From NCBI RefSeq assembly GCF_042643245.1, contig NZ_JBHRSK010000004.1, forward strand, positions 992,001-1,056,000: 64,000 nt of DNA. Direction: 5' to 3'. Under the pieces are notes generated by a model. The model ran no database searches. It saw only the letters and a list, made by a program, of their open reading frames with translations, and was not told the DNA's origin. This document shows positions 49,636 through 58,544 of the stretch, in pieces (the first letter of the stretch is position 1; each line of letters opens with the position of its first letter). This DNA comes from Acidimangrovimonas pyrenivorans (GTDB lineage: Bacteria; Pseudomonadota; Alphaproteobacteria; Rhodobacterales; Rhodobacteraceae). A program made the translations under genes and the position numbers.

Positions 49636-51054
49636 TTACCCCTCTCCCGCCGGTGGCGCCAGCAGGTCGACCCTTTCGTGCAGCCGCGGCCGGTAGCTGG
49701 GCCAGCCGCGCTCTTCCAGCGTGTCGCGGATCGCCGCCATCCCGGCCTCGTGCTCGCCATGGACGAGGAAGGTGAGCCGCGGCTTGCCGGTATGGGAGAG
49801 CCAGTCGAGCAGCTCGCTGCGGTCGGCATGGGCCGAGAAGCCGTTGATGGTGTGGATCGCGGCCTCGACCTGCACCTCCTCGCCCGAGATCCGCACCGAT
49901 TTCGCGCCGTCGATGATCTGCCGCGCCAGCGTCCCCTCGGCGGCGAAGCCGACGAAGACCACGCTGCATTCGGGCCGCCACAGGTTGTGCTTGAGGTGGT
50001 GGCGCACCCGGCCACCGGTGCACATGCCCGACCCGGCCATGATCACCGCACCGCGATTGACGTGGTTGATCTCCATCGAATCCGAGACCTGGCGGGTGAA
50101 GTGCAGCCCCGGCAGCCTGAACGGCTCGCGCCCCGCGCGCAGCTGGCCGCCGACCTCCTCCGACAAGGCCTCGGCGTGGCGGCGGAAGATCTGGGTGGCC
50201 GAGATCGCCATCGGGCTGTCGAGATAGACCGCCAGCCCGACCGGCAGCAGGTCCTGGCGGATGCCCTCTTTGAGGTAGAACAGGATCTCCTGCGTCCGTT
50301 CCAGCGCGAAGGTCGGGATCACCACGTTGCCGCCCCGCGCCAGCGTCCGGCGGATGGCGTCGTAGAGTTCCTCGACCGACTCCTCCAGCCCGCGGTGGTC
50401 GCGGTCGCCATAGGTGGTTTCGGTGACGACGAAATCGGCCTCGGGCGGCCAGGCCGGATCGCTGAGGAGGCGGTGGCCGCGATTGCCCAGGTCGCCCGAG
50501 AAGACGATGCGCCGGCTCTCCTCGCCCTCGGTCGCCTCGATCACGATCGCGGCCGAACCGAGGATATGGCCGGCATTGATGAAACGCGCGCTCACGCCCT
50601 CGCCCAGCCGGATCACCTGGTCGTATTGCGCGATCCGGCCGAAATAGTCGAGCGCGTCGAGCACGTCGGTCTCGTCGTAGAGCGGCGCGATCCCCGGCTT
50701 GCCCTGGCGGCGCATCCTGCGCGAGGCATGGTCGGCATCCTCCTCCTGGATATGCGCCGAATCCATCATGATCAGCTTGGCCAGGTCGCGGCTGGCGGCG
50801 GTGGTGATGATCTCGCCAGTGAAGCCGCGCTTGACCAGGAGCGGAATGCGGCCGCAATGGTCGAGATGGGCATGGGTGAGCAGCAGGAGATCGATCTTCG
50901 CCGGGTCGAAGCCGAAATCGCCGGCATTCTCCTCGTCGGTATGGCGGCTGCCCTGGAACATGCCGCAATCGATCAGGATGCGCATCCCGGCGACCTCGAG
51001 CAGGTGGCACGAGCCGGTGACCCCGCGCGCCGCGCCGTGAAAGGATAGTTTCAT
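49636..51054 (-). CDS. Beta-CASP metallo-beta-lactamase RNA-processing-type protein
   Basis: A 472-residue protein. The MBL domain has HAHLDHCG (61-68) as zinc motif 2, then NAGHILGSA and GDLGNRG. The beta-CASP insertion holds FALERTQEILFYL, and the C-terminal motif GFSAHADR supplies a further metal ligand. This is the domain order of bacterial CPSF73-like nucleases. No KH domain. Likely an RNA nuclease; the target is unknown. A longer in-frame extension is Pro/Arg-rich and lacks a ribosome binding site. Confidence 0.9.
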   Translation of the reverse strand: MKLSFHGAARGVTGSCHLLEVAGMRILIDCGMFQGSRHTDEENAGDFGFDPAKIDLLLLTHAHLDHCGRIPLLVKRGFTGEIITTAASRDLAKLIMMDSAHIQEEDADHASRRMRRQGKPGIAPLYDETDVLDALDYFGRIAQYDQVIRLGEGVSARFINAGHILGSAAIVIEATEGEESRRIVFSGDLGNRGHRLLSDPAWPPEADFVVTETTYGDRDHRGLEESVEELYDAIRRTLARGGNVVIPTFALERTQEILFYLKEGIRQDLLPVGLAVYLDSPMAISATQIFRRHAEALSEEVGGQLRAGREPFRLPGLHFTRQVSDSMEINHVNRGAVIMAGSGMCTGGRVRHHLKHNLWRPECSVVFVGFAAEGTLARQIIDGAKSVRISGEEVQVEAAIHTINGFSAHADRSELLDWLSHTGKPRLTFLVHGEHEAGMAAIRDTLEERGWPSYRPRLHERVDLLAPPAGEG

Positions 51055-51161
51055 GCCGCCCTCCCGCTGTTGGCGGCCGCCCGCGGCGCCGCACTGCCCA
51101 GTTGTTGGCCCTGCCCGGCCGGGGGTCAAGAGCCCGGCGCGCCGGCAACGCGGCCGTGATA

Positions 51162-51218
51162 CCGCGACCGTCGCCCGGCCGGGCTTGCGCCGGCGCGCCG
51201 GCCGGGCGACAGTCGCGG
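51162..51218. repeat. Long near-perfect inverted repeat in a divergent promoter
   Basis: Two 21-bp arms (51162-51182 and 51198-51218) pair with one mismatch around a 15-nt loop that is itself partly palindromic. The core 13 bp (GTCGCCCGGCCGG and its complement) are perfect. It lies in the 183-bp region between the divergent beta-CASP (start 51054) and deaminase (start 51238) genes, so it is not a terminator. Confidence 0.8.
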
Positions 51219-51237
51219 CGGCGACAGGAGGCCCGAG

Positions 51238-51729
51238 ATGACGCAAACCGGCACAGAGCTCGACCACGCGGCGCTGCTGCGGCTGACGATCGCGGAATCG
51301 CGCAAGGCACGGGAGGCGGGCAGCCATCCCTTCGCCGCGATCCTGGTCGGGCCGGACGGCAGCGTGCTGATGACCCAGCACAACGCCTATCTGCCCGATC
51401 ACGACATGACCGGCCATGCCGAACGAGTGCTGATGACGCGGGCCTCGACCAGCTTTCCGATGGAGCTGCTGAGGGATTGCACCATCTACAGCTCGGCCGA
51501 GCCCTGCGCGATGTGCGCCGGCGCGATCTACTGGTGGGCCGGGCTCAAGCGGGTGGTCTACGGGCTGTCCGAGACGGCGCTGAAGGCGATCACCGGCGAC
51601 CACCCGGAAAACCCGACGCTCGACCTGCCCTGCCGCGAGGTCTTCGCCGCCGGCCAGCGCACTGTCGAGGTGATCGGGCCGATGCTGGAGGACGAGGCCG
51701 CCGCCCCGCATGCCGGGGTCTGGGACTGA
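51238..51729 (+). CDS. Nucleoside/guanine deaminase family protein
   Basis: A 163-residue zinc deaminase of the CDA fold with H60-A61-E62 and P89-C90-x2-C93 as the zinc and proton-shuttle motifs. Family members deaminate guanine, cytosine or related bases, or adenosine in tRNA; the lack of a basic tRNA-binding tail favours a free base or nucleoside. The start follows CAGGAGG. The next gene, a creatininase relative, begins 37 bp downstream, so the two may act on one nitrogenous substrate. Confidence 0.88.
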   Translation: MTQTGTELDHAALLRLTIAESRKAREAGSHPFAAILVGPDGSVLMTQHNAYLPDHDMTGHAERVLMTRASTSFPMELLRDCTIYSSAEPCAMCAGAIYWWAGLKRVVYGLSETALKAITGDHPENPTLDLPCREVFAAGQRTVEVIGPMLEDEAAAPHAGVWD

Positions 51730-51766
51730 GACGCCGCCGGGCGCGTCAACGAGGAAAGGGCAGGAC

Positions 51767-52468
51767 GTGAAAATCTCCGATATGAACTGGCAACAGGTCG
51801 AGGATTACCTCAAGGCCGACGACCGGGCGATCCTGCCGCTGGGCTGCACCGAGCAGCATGCCGGGCTGTCGCTGGCCACCGACTCGATCCTGTCCGAGAA
51901 GGTCGCGCTCGACGCCGCCGAACCGCTGGGCATCCCGGTCTTCCCGGCCGTGCCCTACGGCCTTACCCCCTATTTCCTGTCCTATCCCGGCTCGGTCTCG
52001 CTACGGATCGAGACCTATGTCCGGCTGCTGCGCGACATCCTCGACAGCCTGGCGCGGCAGGGCTTTCGCCGCATCCTGCTGGTCAACGGCCATGGCGGCA
52101 ACCAGCCCGCCGGCAACCTGGCGGTGGAATGGATGGCCGACAATCCCGGCCACGCGGTCAAGTTCCACAACTGGTGGAACGCGCCCGCCACCCTGGGCAA
52201 GGTGCATCAAATCGACCCGGTCGCCTCGCATGCCTCGTGGATGGAGAATTTCGCCTGGACCCGGCTCGACGGCGTCGAGCCGCCGCAGCAGCGCAAGCCG
52301 ATGATCGACCTCGCCCGGCTGCGGGTGAAGGCCCCCGAGGCCGCCCGCGCCTATCTCGGCGACGGCAATTTCGGCGGCTACTACCAGCGCGACGACGCCG
52401 AGATGGAGGCGATCTGGCAGGTCGCGGTCGCGGAAACCCGGGCGCTGCTCGAAGGGGGCTGGGACTGA
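51767..52468 (+). CDS. Creatininase-family amidohydrolase
   Basis: A 233-residue enzyme from GTG 51767 (GAGGAAAGGG upstream). Metal ligands are seen in LGCTEQHAGLSLATDS (E29, H31, D39) and LVNGHGGNQPAGN (about 108-120). Family members open cyclic amides such as creatinine or mycofactocin and pterin precursors. The substrate is not defined by the sequence; the neighbouring deaminase suggests a purine- or pyrimidine-derived amide. No mycofactocin genes are nearby. Confidence 0.87.
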   Translation: MKISDMNWQQVEDYLKADDRAILPLGCTEQHAGLSLATDSILSEKVALDAAEPLGIPVFPAVPYGLTPYFLSYPGSVSLRIETYVRLLRDILDSLARQGFRRILLVNGHGGNQPAGNLAVEWMADNPGHAVKFHNWWNAPATLGKVHQIDPVASHASWMENFAWTRLDGVEPPQQRKPMIDLARLRVKAPEAARAYLGDGNFGGYYQRDDAEMEAIWQVAVAETRALLEGGWD

Positions 52469-52605
52469 CCCCCGGGCACCGGCGCGCGCCTGCCGCAAGG
52501 TCAGGTGATGCGCTCTGGACTGCGGGGCCGGGGCTGCTACCTTGGCCGCGAGGCAACCGGACAGGGCGCCGCTGCACGCCCCGCCCCAATCAGGGAAACG
52601 CGTCG

Positions 52606-54057
52606 ATGCAATATATCGAGAACCACACCTTCGACGAAATCCAGGTCGGCGACAGCGCGCATCTGGTCCGCACGCTCAAGCCCGAGGATATCGAGCTCTT
52701 CGCGGTGATGTCGGGCGACGTCAACCCGGCCCATGTCGATGCCGAGTTCACCCATTCGGACCTGTTCCACAAGGTCATCGTCCACGGCATGTGGGGCGGC
52801 GCGCTGATCTCGGCCCTGCTGGGCACCGAGCTGCCCGGGCCCGGCGCCGTCTACCGCAACCAGAACCTGACCTATCACCACCCGGTCGGCATCGGCGACA
52901 CCGTCGACGTGCGAGTCACCGTGGTCGCCAAGGACGCCGCCAGCCAGGCGCTGACGCTCGACTGCCTGTGCACCAACGAAGCCGGCGAGACGGTGATCGC
53001 CGGCCAGGCCGAGGTGATCGCCCCGGCCGAGAAGCTGCGCCGGCCGCGCGCCGTGCTGCCAGAGATGCACCTGCACGAGCCCGGCGCCCGTTACCGCGAG
53101 CTGATCGACGCCACCAGCGACATCGCCCCGGTCTGCACCGCCGTCGTCCATCCCTGCGACGACGTCTCGCTCGAAGGCGCGCTGGAAGCGGCCTCGCAGG
53201 GGCTGATCGAGCCGATCCTGGTCGGGCCGCGCGGCAAGATCGAGGCGACGGCGCGCGCCGCCGGGCTGAAGCTCGACGGCATCGCGATCGAGGACGTGCC
53301 GCACAGCCACGCCGCCGCCGACCGCGCCGTGGCGCTGGTGCGCGAGGGCAAGGCGGCGGCGCTGATGAAGGGCAAGCTGCATACCGACGAGCTGATGGAG
53401 GCGGTGGTGCGCCACGATACCGGGCTGCGGACCGAGCGCCGGATCAGCCATGTCTTCGCGCTCGACGTGCCGCATTACCCCAAGCCGCTCTTCGTCACCG
53501 ACGCGGCGATCAACATCTTCCCCGACCTTGATACCAAGCGCGACATCGTCCAGAACGCGATCGAGCTGGCCCATGCCCTCGGCATCGCCCGGCCCAAGGT
53601 GGCGATCCTGTCGGCGGTCGAGACGGTCTATCCCAAGATCCCCTCGACGCTGGATGCCGCCGCGCTGTGCAAGATGGCCGATCGCGGCCAGATCACCGGC
53701 GGCATCCTCGACGGTCCGCTGGCCTTCGACAACGCGGTGTCGAAGGCGGCGGCCGAGACCAAGGGCATCGTCTCCGAGGTCGCCGGCGACGCCGATATCC
53801 TGGTCGTGCCCGACCTCGAGGCCGGCAACATGGTCGCCAAGCAGCTGATCCACCTTGCCGGGGCCGAGGCCGCCGGCATCGCGCTGGGGGCACGGGTGCC
53901 GATCATGCTGACCAGCCGCGCCGACGGGGTGATGTCGCGGCTGGCCTCCTGCGCCATGGCGCAGCTGCTGACGGCGCACCGGCTGCACCGCGCCGCCCGG
54001 CTGGCCGCCAAGGCGGCGGCCGAGGACGCGGCCGAGGCTGCGGCGGCGCAAGGCTAG
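52606..54057 (+). CDS. MaoC hydratase / phosphate acyltransferase fusion
   Basis: A 483-residue fusion. The N-terminal MaoC-like domain (about 1-135) has the hydratase pair in SGDVNPAHVD and VHGMWGG; the C-terminal domain (about 170-480) is a phosphate acetyl/butyryltransferase (LVGPRGKIEA, LMKGKLHTDELM, TDAAINIFPD). It is annotated in other alphaproteobacteria as bifunctional enoyl-CoA hydratase/phosphate acetyltransferase. It could turn acyl-CoA into acyl-phosphate for energy saving; no acetate kinase is adjacent. ATG 52606 is preceded by CAGGGAAA. Confidence 0.92.
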   Translation: MQYIENHTFDEIQVGDSAHLVRTLKPEDIELFAVMSGDVNPAHVDAEFTHSDLFHKVIVHGMWGGALISALLGTELPGPGAVYRNQNLTYHHPVGIGDTVDVRVTVVAKDAASQALTLDCLCTNEAGETVIAGQAEVIAPAEKLRRPRAVLPEMHLHEPGARYRELIDATSDIAPVCTAVVHPCDDVSLEGALEAASQGLIEPILVGPRGKIEATARAAGLKLDGIAIEDVPHSHAAADRAVALVREGKAAALMKGKLHTDELMEAVVRHDTGLRTERRISHVFALDVPHYPKPLFVTDAAINIFPDLDTKRDIVQNAIELAHALGIARPKVAILSAVETVYPKIPSTLDAAALCKMADRGQITGGILDGPLAFDNAVSKAAAETKGIVSEVAGDADILVVPDLEAGNMVAKQLIHLAGAEAAGIALGARVPIMLTSRADGVMSRLASCAMAQLLTAHRLHRAARLAAKAAAEDAAEAAAAQG

Positions 54058-54085
54058 CGGGCAACGCCGACAGCGGCGGCGGCGG

Positions 54086-54823
54086 TTACGCCGAGCTCGC
54101 CGCCTCCCCGTCCCGCTCCAGCTCGCGGAAGCGGGCGACGACGGTCGCGCGGGCGACACCGATGTGATAGTCCATCGCGGCGCGCACTTCCGCCTCGTCG
54201 CCGGTCTCGAGCGCGTCGATGATCAGGTAGTGGTTCTGCGCGATCTGGCCCGGCTCGTCATAGAGCATGCGCTCGATCAGCGCGACGCAGGCGCGGATCT
54301 CCGAGGCGATCTGCTCGAACACCGCCAGGAAGCGGCTGTTGCCCGAGGCGGCGCAGATCAGCCGGTGGAACTCGAGATCGACGACGACCTGGTCGAAGAG
54401 CTGCTCCTGCGCCGACAGCGCCAGCATTTCCTCGATCTGCCGGCGCAGCTGCGGGATCACCTCATGCTGCGCCCCGGCCCGGACCAGCCGGGCGGCGGCC
54501 TCGCGCTCGATGCAGATCCGCAGCTCGTAGAGCGAATCCAGATCCTCGGCCGTCACCGTGCGGACGAAGAAGCCGCGATTGGGCTGCGACACCAGGAGGC
54601 CCGTGCTTTCCAATAGCCGCGCCGCCTCGCGCACCGGCGCCCGGCTTACGCCCAGGTCGCGCGCCACCACCGATTCCGCCACCCGGTCGCCGGGCTTGAG
54701 CTGGCCGGACACGATGGCGTCGGTCAGCAGCCGGGCGATGCGCTGCGACAGGGCATCGCGCGCCAGCGGCGCAAAATGCGGGGATGCTTTTTTTTCGCTC
54801 ATGGGGGCAGCATAATTGTCCAT
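54086..54823 (-). CDS. GntR/FadR-family transcriptional regulator
   Basis: A 245-residue protein: winged HTH (about 25-85, with VAESVVARDLGVSRAPVREAARLLE) and an all-helical FCD ligand domain (about 100-225) with the metal-binding pattern seen in FadR relatives (D, H in DLEFHRLI, then H in NHYLIIDA and DYHIGVA). It is divergent from the dipeptide-type ABC operon and probably represses it until a catabolic acid or metal-bound ligand appears. The start may be ATG 54823 or ATG 54802. It is convergent with the MaoC-Pta gene, with only 28 bp between. Confidence 0.9.
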   Translation of the reverse strand: MDNYAAPMSEKKASPHFAPLARDALSQRIARLLTDAIVSGQLKPGDRVAESVVARDLGVSRAPVREAARLLESTGLLVSQPNRGFFVRTVTAEDLDSLYELRICIEREAAARLVRAGAQHEVIPQLRRQIEEMLALSAQEQLFDQVVVDLEFHRLICAASGNSRFLAVFEQIASEIRACVALIERMLYDEPGQIAQNHYLIIDALETGDEAEVRAAMDYHIGVARATVVARFRELERDGEAASSA

Positions 54824-54853
54824 CTGTCGTCTGTCGACAATTTTACCTTGACA
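54815..54853. promoter_or_regulatory. GntR operator and -35 box for the ABC operon
   Basis: ATTGTC (54815-54820) and GACAAT (54836-54841) form an inverted repeat with a 15-bp spacer; the right arm overlaps the palindrome TGTCGACA (54832-54839). A consensus -35 box TTGACA lies at 54848-54853, reading toward the ABC operon. Binding here would also cover the first codons of the GntR gene if it starts at 54823. The rest of the 270-bp divergent region has no clear -10. Confidence 0.55.
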
Positions 54854-55093
54854 GAAGCAAGCCCCCCCGTCGAGGCTGGTCCCGGATGGATGATCGCGGG
54901 CCGGCCGGCAGCGGCGGCTCCGGATTGCCATTGTCGTGCGATGCGGGTCCGGGGTCGCGACGCCACCGTCACGGGCCGCACCGCGCGGATCGAACTTTGC
55001 GGCACAGAAGGGGAATCCTCGGCCGCCCGCAGCATGGCCGGCCCGACGCGGGGCGGCTGCCGAAAGACCCTCCAATCAACAGGGAGCGTGAAA

Positions 55094-56644
55094 ATGGAAC
55101 TACGCAAAATCCTGGCCACGGCCTTGGTCGCCCTCAGCCTGGGCACCGCGGCACAGGCACAAGAGGCGGGGGGGCGGCTCGACGTCGTCGTCCAGCCCGA
55201 GCCGCCCAGCCTGATGCTCGGGCTGGTGACCAACGGCCCGACCCAGCTGGTCGCGGGCGAGATCTACGAAAGCCTGCTGCGCTACGGCACCGACCTCAAG
55301 CCGCAGCCGTCGCTGGCCGAGTCCTGGGAAATCTCGAAGGACGGGCTGACCTACACCTTCCACCTGCATCACGGCGTGAAGTGGCATGACGGCAAGCCGT
55401 TCACCTCGGCCGACGTGGTGTTCTCGGCCGACAAGTTCCTGCGCAAGACCAACGCCCGGCTGCGGGTCAGCCTGGCCCATGTCGCCTCGATCACCGCGCC
55501 GGACGACTACACGGTGGTGTTCAAGCTGAAGGAACCCTTCGGCCCGTTCATCAATGCCTTCGAAGCCTCGACCATGCCGATCGTGCCCAAGCACATCTAC
55601 GAGGGCACGGATTACGCCACCAACCCGATGAACAACACGCCGATCGGCACCGGCCCGTTCAAGTTCGACAAGTGGGTCAAGGGCTCGTACATCCACCTGG
55701 TCAAGAACAAGGACTACTACCTCGAGGGCAAGCCCTATCTCGACGAGATCTATTACCGGGTGATCCCCGACGCCGCCTCGCGCGCGGTGGCGTTCGAGAA
55801 CGGCGACGTCCAGGTCCTGCCCGGCGGCTCGATCGAGAACTGGGACGTCAAGCGGCTGACCGCGATGAAGGGCGTCTGCTCGACCGGCAAGGGCTGGGAA
55901 TTCTTCGCCCCGCATGCCTTCGCATGGCTGAACAACCGCGAGGGCTGGACCGCGAAGAAGAAGTTCCGCCAGGCGATCATGTACGCGATGGATCGCGACT
56001 TCATGAAGGACGTGATCTGGAACGGCTTCGGCAAGGTCGCCACCGGACCGATCTCCTCGGCCACCAACTTCTATTCCTCGGACGTGCCGAAATACCCGCA
56101 CGATCCGGCCAAGGCCAAGGAACTGCTGAAGGAAATCGGCTATGACGGCACCCCGGTGCGGATCCTGCCGCTGCCCTATGGCGAGACCTGGCAGCGTTGG
56201 GCCGAGGCGATGAAGCAGAACCTCGAGGAAGTCGGCATCAAGGTCGACATGGTGTCCTCGGACGTCGCCGGCTGGAACCAGAAGCTGAGCGACTGGGATT
56301 ACGACATCGCCTTCACCTATCTCTACCAGTATGGCGATCCGGCACTCGGCGTCTCGCGCAGCTACCTGGCCAAGAACATCGCCAAGGGCAGCCCGTGGAA
56401 CAATGTCGAGGGCTACAACAACCCCGAGCTCGACAAGAAATGGGCGGCGGCGGCGGTTTCGGCCGACCCGGCCGAGCGCGAGAAGATCTACGCCGAGATC
56501 CAGAAGGAGATCGTCGCCGACGTGCCGGTGGCCTGGCTGCTCGAGCTGCAGTTCCCGACCATCTATCGCTGCAACATCAAGAACCCGGTCAGCACCGCGA
56601 TCGGGCTGAACGACAGCCTGCGCGATACCTGGATCGAGAAGTAA
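55094..56644 (+). CDS. Dipeptide-type ABC transporter substrate-binding protein
   Basis: A 516-residue periplasmic protein of family 5 (DppA/OppA/NikA). Signal peptide about 1-22 with cleavage near AQAQE. Family motifs: ESLLRYGTDLKPQPSLAESWEIS, VKWHDGKPFTSADVVFSADK and NNTPIGTGPFKF. The start follows AGGGAG. First gene of an ABC operon followed by an amidase and an aminotransferase, so the ligand may be an amide, peptide or amine rather than an ordinary dipeptide. Confidence 0.93.
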   Translation: MELRKILATALVALSLGTAAQAQEAGGRLDVVVQPEPPSLMLGLVTNGPTQLVAGEIYESLLRYGTDLKPQPSLAESWEISKDGLTYTFHLHHGVKWHDGKPFTSADVVFSADKFLRKTNARLRVSLAHVASITAPDDYTVVFKLKEPFGPFINAFEASTMPIVPKHIYEGTDYATNPMNNTPIGTGPFKFDKWVKGSYIHLVKNKDYYLEGKPYLDEIYYRVIPDAASRAVAFENGDVQVLPGGSIENWDVKRLTAMKGVCSTGKGWEFFAPHAFAWLNNREGWTAKKKFRQAIMYAMDRDFMKDVIWNGFGKVATGPISSATNFYSSDVPKYPHDPAKAKELLKEIGYDGTPVRILPLPYGETWQRWAEAMKQNLEEVGIKVDMVSSDVAGWNQKLSDWDYDIAFTYLYQYGDPALGVSRSYLAKNIAKGSPWNNVEGYNNPELDKKWAAAAVSADPAEREKIYAEIQKEIVADVPVAWLLELQFPTIYRCNIKNPVSTAIGLNDSLRDTWIEK

Positions 56645-56726
56645 CGACGCTTGCCTCACCGTCGCGGCGGCCCGGGACAGGCTCCCGGGCCGCCGCCCCC
56701 TGAAATGCCAAGACCGGACGCCCCGC

Positions 56727-57707
56727 ATGTCCCTCGCCCTCATGATCCTCAGCCGGATCGCCAAGGCCGTGATCACCCTGCTGCTGATCGCGGTGCTCAA
56801 TTTCTTCCTGATCCATGCCGCCCCCGGCGACCCGGCCAAGGTGATGGCCGGCGAGGCCGGCGCGGCGGACCCGCAATTCCTCGAGCAACTGCGCAGCCGC
56901 TTCGGCCTCGACCAGCCGCTGCACATCCAGTTCGCCAAATACATGTGGAACGTGCTGCATCTCGATCTCGGCATGTCCTACCGCCAGCAGATCCCGGTCC
57001 TGACCCTGATCCTGCAGCGCCTGCCCGCCACCCTGCTGCTGACCCTGACCGCCTTCGGCGTCTCGCTGGTGATGGGCATCGCGCTGGGGCTGGCCGCCGC
57101 CGCCCGGGTCGGCAAATGGGGCGACAGCGTGATCACCGGCATGGCGCTCTTGTTCTACGCCACGCCGCTCTACTGGGTGGCGCTGATGGCGGTGCTGCTG
57201 TTCTCGGTCCAGCTCGAATGGCTGCCCGCCTTCGGCTATGACAGCGTCGGCGCCGGCTATACCGGCCTTGCCATGGCGCTCGACCGGCTCAAGCACCTGA
57301 TCCTGCCGGCGCTGACGCTGGGGCTGTTCTTCATGGCGGTCTACCTGCGCATGACCCGCTCCTCGGTGCTCGAGGTCAGCCAGATGGACTTCGTCAAGAC
57401 CGCCCGCGCCAAGGGCGTGGCCGAGGGCACGATCCGCCGCCGCCACATCCTGCGCAACGCGCTGTTGCCGGTCGTCACCCTGGCCGGGTTGCAGGCCGGG
57501 CAGCTGGTCGGCGGCGCGGTGCTGACCGAGACCGTCTTCGCCTGGCCCGGCATCGGCCGGCTGATGTTCGACAGCCTCGCGGCGCGCGACTACAACACCC
57601 TGCTCGGCGTCTTCCTCGTTTCCGCGGCGATGGTGATCCTGTTCAACATCATCACCGATATCGTCTATCGCCTGATCGACCCGCGCATCGGAGGCGCCTC
57701 GCGATGA
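56727..57707 (+). CDS. ABC transporter permease (DppB type)
   Basis: A 326-residue permease with six helices. The N-terminal segment (LIHAAPGDPAKVMAGE) and the ATPase-contact loop (DFVKTARAKGVAEGTIRRRHILRNALLPV) are typical of DppB/OppB. It lies 82 bp after the binding-protein gene and overlaps the next permease by four bases. Confidence 0.94.
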   Translation: MSLALMILSRIAKAVITLLLIAVLNFFLIHAAPGDPAKVMAGEAGAADPQFLEQLRSRFGLDQPLHIQFAKYMWNVLHLDLGMSYRQQIPVLTLILQRLPATLLLTLTAFGVSLVMGIALGLAAAARVGKWGDSVITGMALLFYATPLYWVALMAVLLFSVQLEWLPAFGYDSVGAGYTGLAMALDRLKHLILPALTLGLFFMAVYLRMTRSSVLEVSQMDFVKTARAKGVAEGTIRRRHILRNALLPVVTLAGLQAGQLVGGAVLTETVFAWPGIGRLMFDSLAARDYNTLLGVFLVSAAMVILFNIITDIVYRLIDPRIGGASR

Positions 57708-58543
57708 CCGGTTTCCTCAAGCGTTTCGCCCGCAACCGCGGCGCCCTCGTCGGCCTGCTGATCCTGCTGATCGTGGTCGTCGTCGCCATCTTCGCGCCCA
57801 TTATCGAGCCGCGCAGCCCGTGGCAGATGGTCCAGCGCCCGTTCCTGCCGCCCTTTACCATGTCCGGCCTGCCGCTGGGCACCGACACGCTGGGCCGCGA
57901 CGTCGCCTCGGGCCTCGTCCACGGCGCCAGGGTGTCGCTGATCGTCGGCCTGGTCTCGACCCTGGTCGCGCTACTGATCGGCGTGCCGCTGGGTGCCGTC
58001 GCCGGCTTCTACGGCGGCTGGATCGACGAGGCGGCGATGCGCGTCACCGAGTTCTTCCAGACCATCCCCAGCTTCGCCCTCGCCATCGTGCTGGTGGCGA
58101 TCATGGAGCCCAGCCTGACCTCGATCACCCTCGCCATCGCCATCGTCAGCTGGCCGCCCGTCGCCCGCCTGGTGCGTGGCGAGGTGATGGCCCTGCGCCA
58201 CCGCGAATTCGTCGACGCGGCGCGGCTGGCGGGGCTGTCGAACCGGCGCATCCTGTTCGGCCATATCCTGCCCAACGCGATGTCGCCGATCATCGTCATG
58301 GCCTCGCTGATGGTCGCCACCGCGATCCTGCTGGAAAGCTCGCTCTCCTTCCTCGGCCTCGGCGATCCCAACATCATGTCCTGGGGCTACATGATCGGCG
58401 CCGCCCGCACCGTGATCCGCTCGGCCTGGTGGCTGAGCTTCATCCCCGGCGTCGCCATCCTGCTGACGGTGCTGGCACTGAACCTGATCGGCGAAGGGCT
58501 GAACGACGCGCTGAACCCGCGCCTGGCCAGAAAGGGACGTTGA
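57704..58543 (+). CDS. ABC transporter permease (DppC type)
   Basis: A 279-residue permease of the DppC/OppC type. It has an N-terminal helix, the characteristic PLGTDTLGRDVASGLVHGARVSL segment broken here as LGTDTLGRDVASG and HGARVSLIVG, and the coupling loop FVDAARLAGLSNRRILFGH. It pairs with the DppB-type permease. The ATPase gene starts one base after its stop. Confidence 0.94.
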   Translation: MTGFLKRFARNRGALVGLLILLIVVVVAIFAPIIEPRSPWQMVQRPFLPPFTMSGLPLGTDTLGRDVASGLVHGARVSLIVGLVSTLVALLIGVPLGAVAGFYGGWIDEAAMRVTEFFQTIPSFALAIVLVAIMEPSLTSITLAIAIVSWPPVARLVRGEVMALRHREFVDAARLAGLSNRRILFGHILPNAMSPIIVMASLMVATAILLESSLSFLGLGDPNIMSWGYMIGAARTVIRSAWWLSFIPGVAILLTVLALNLIGEGLNDALNPRLARKGR

Positions 58544-58544
58544 G

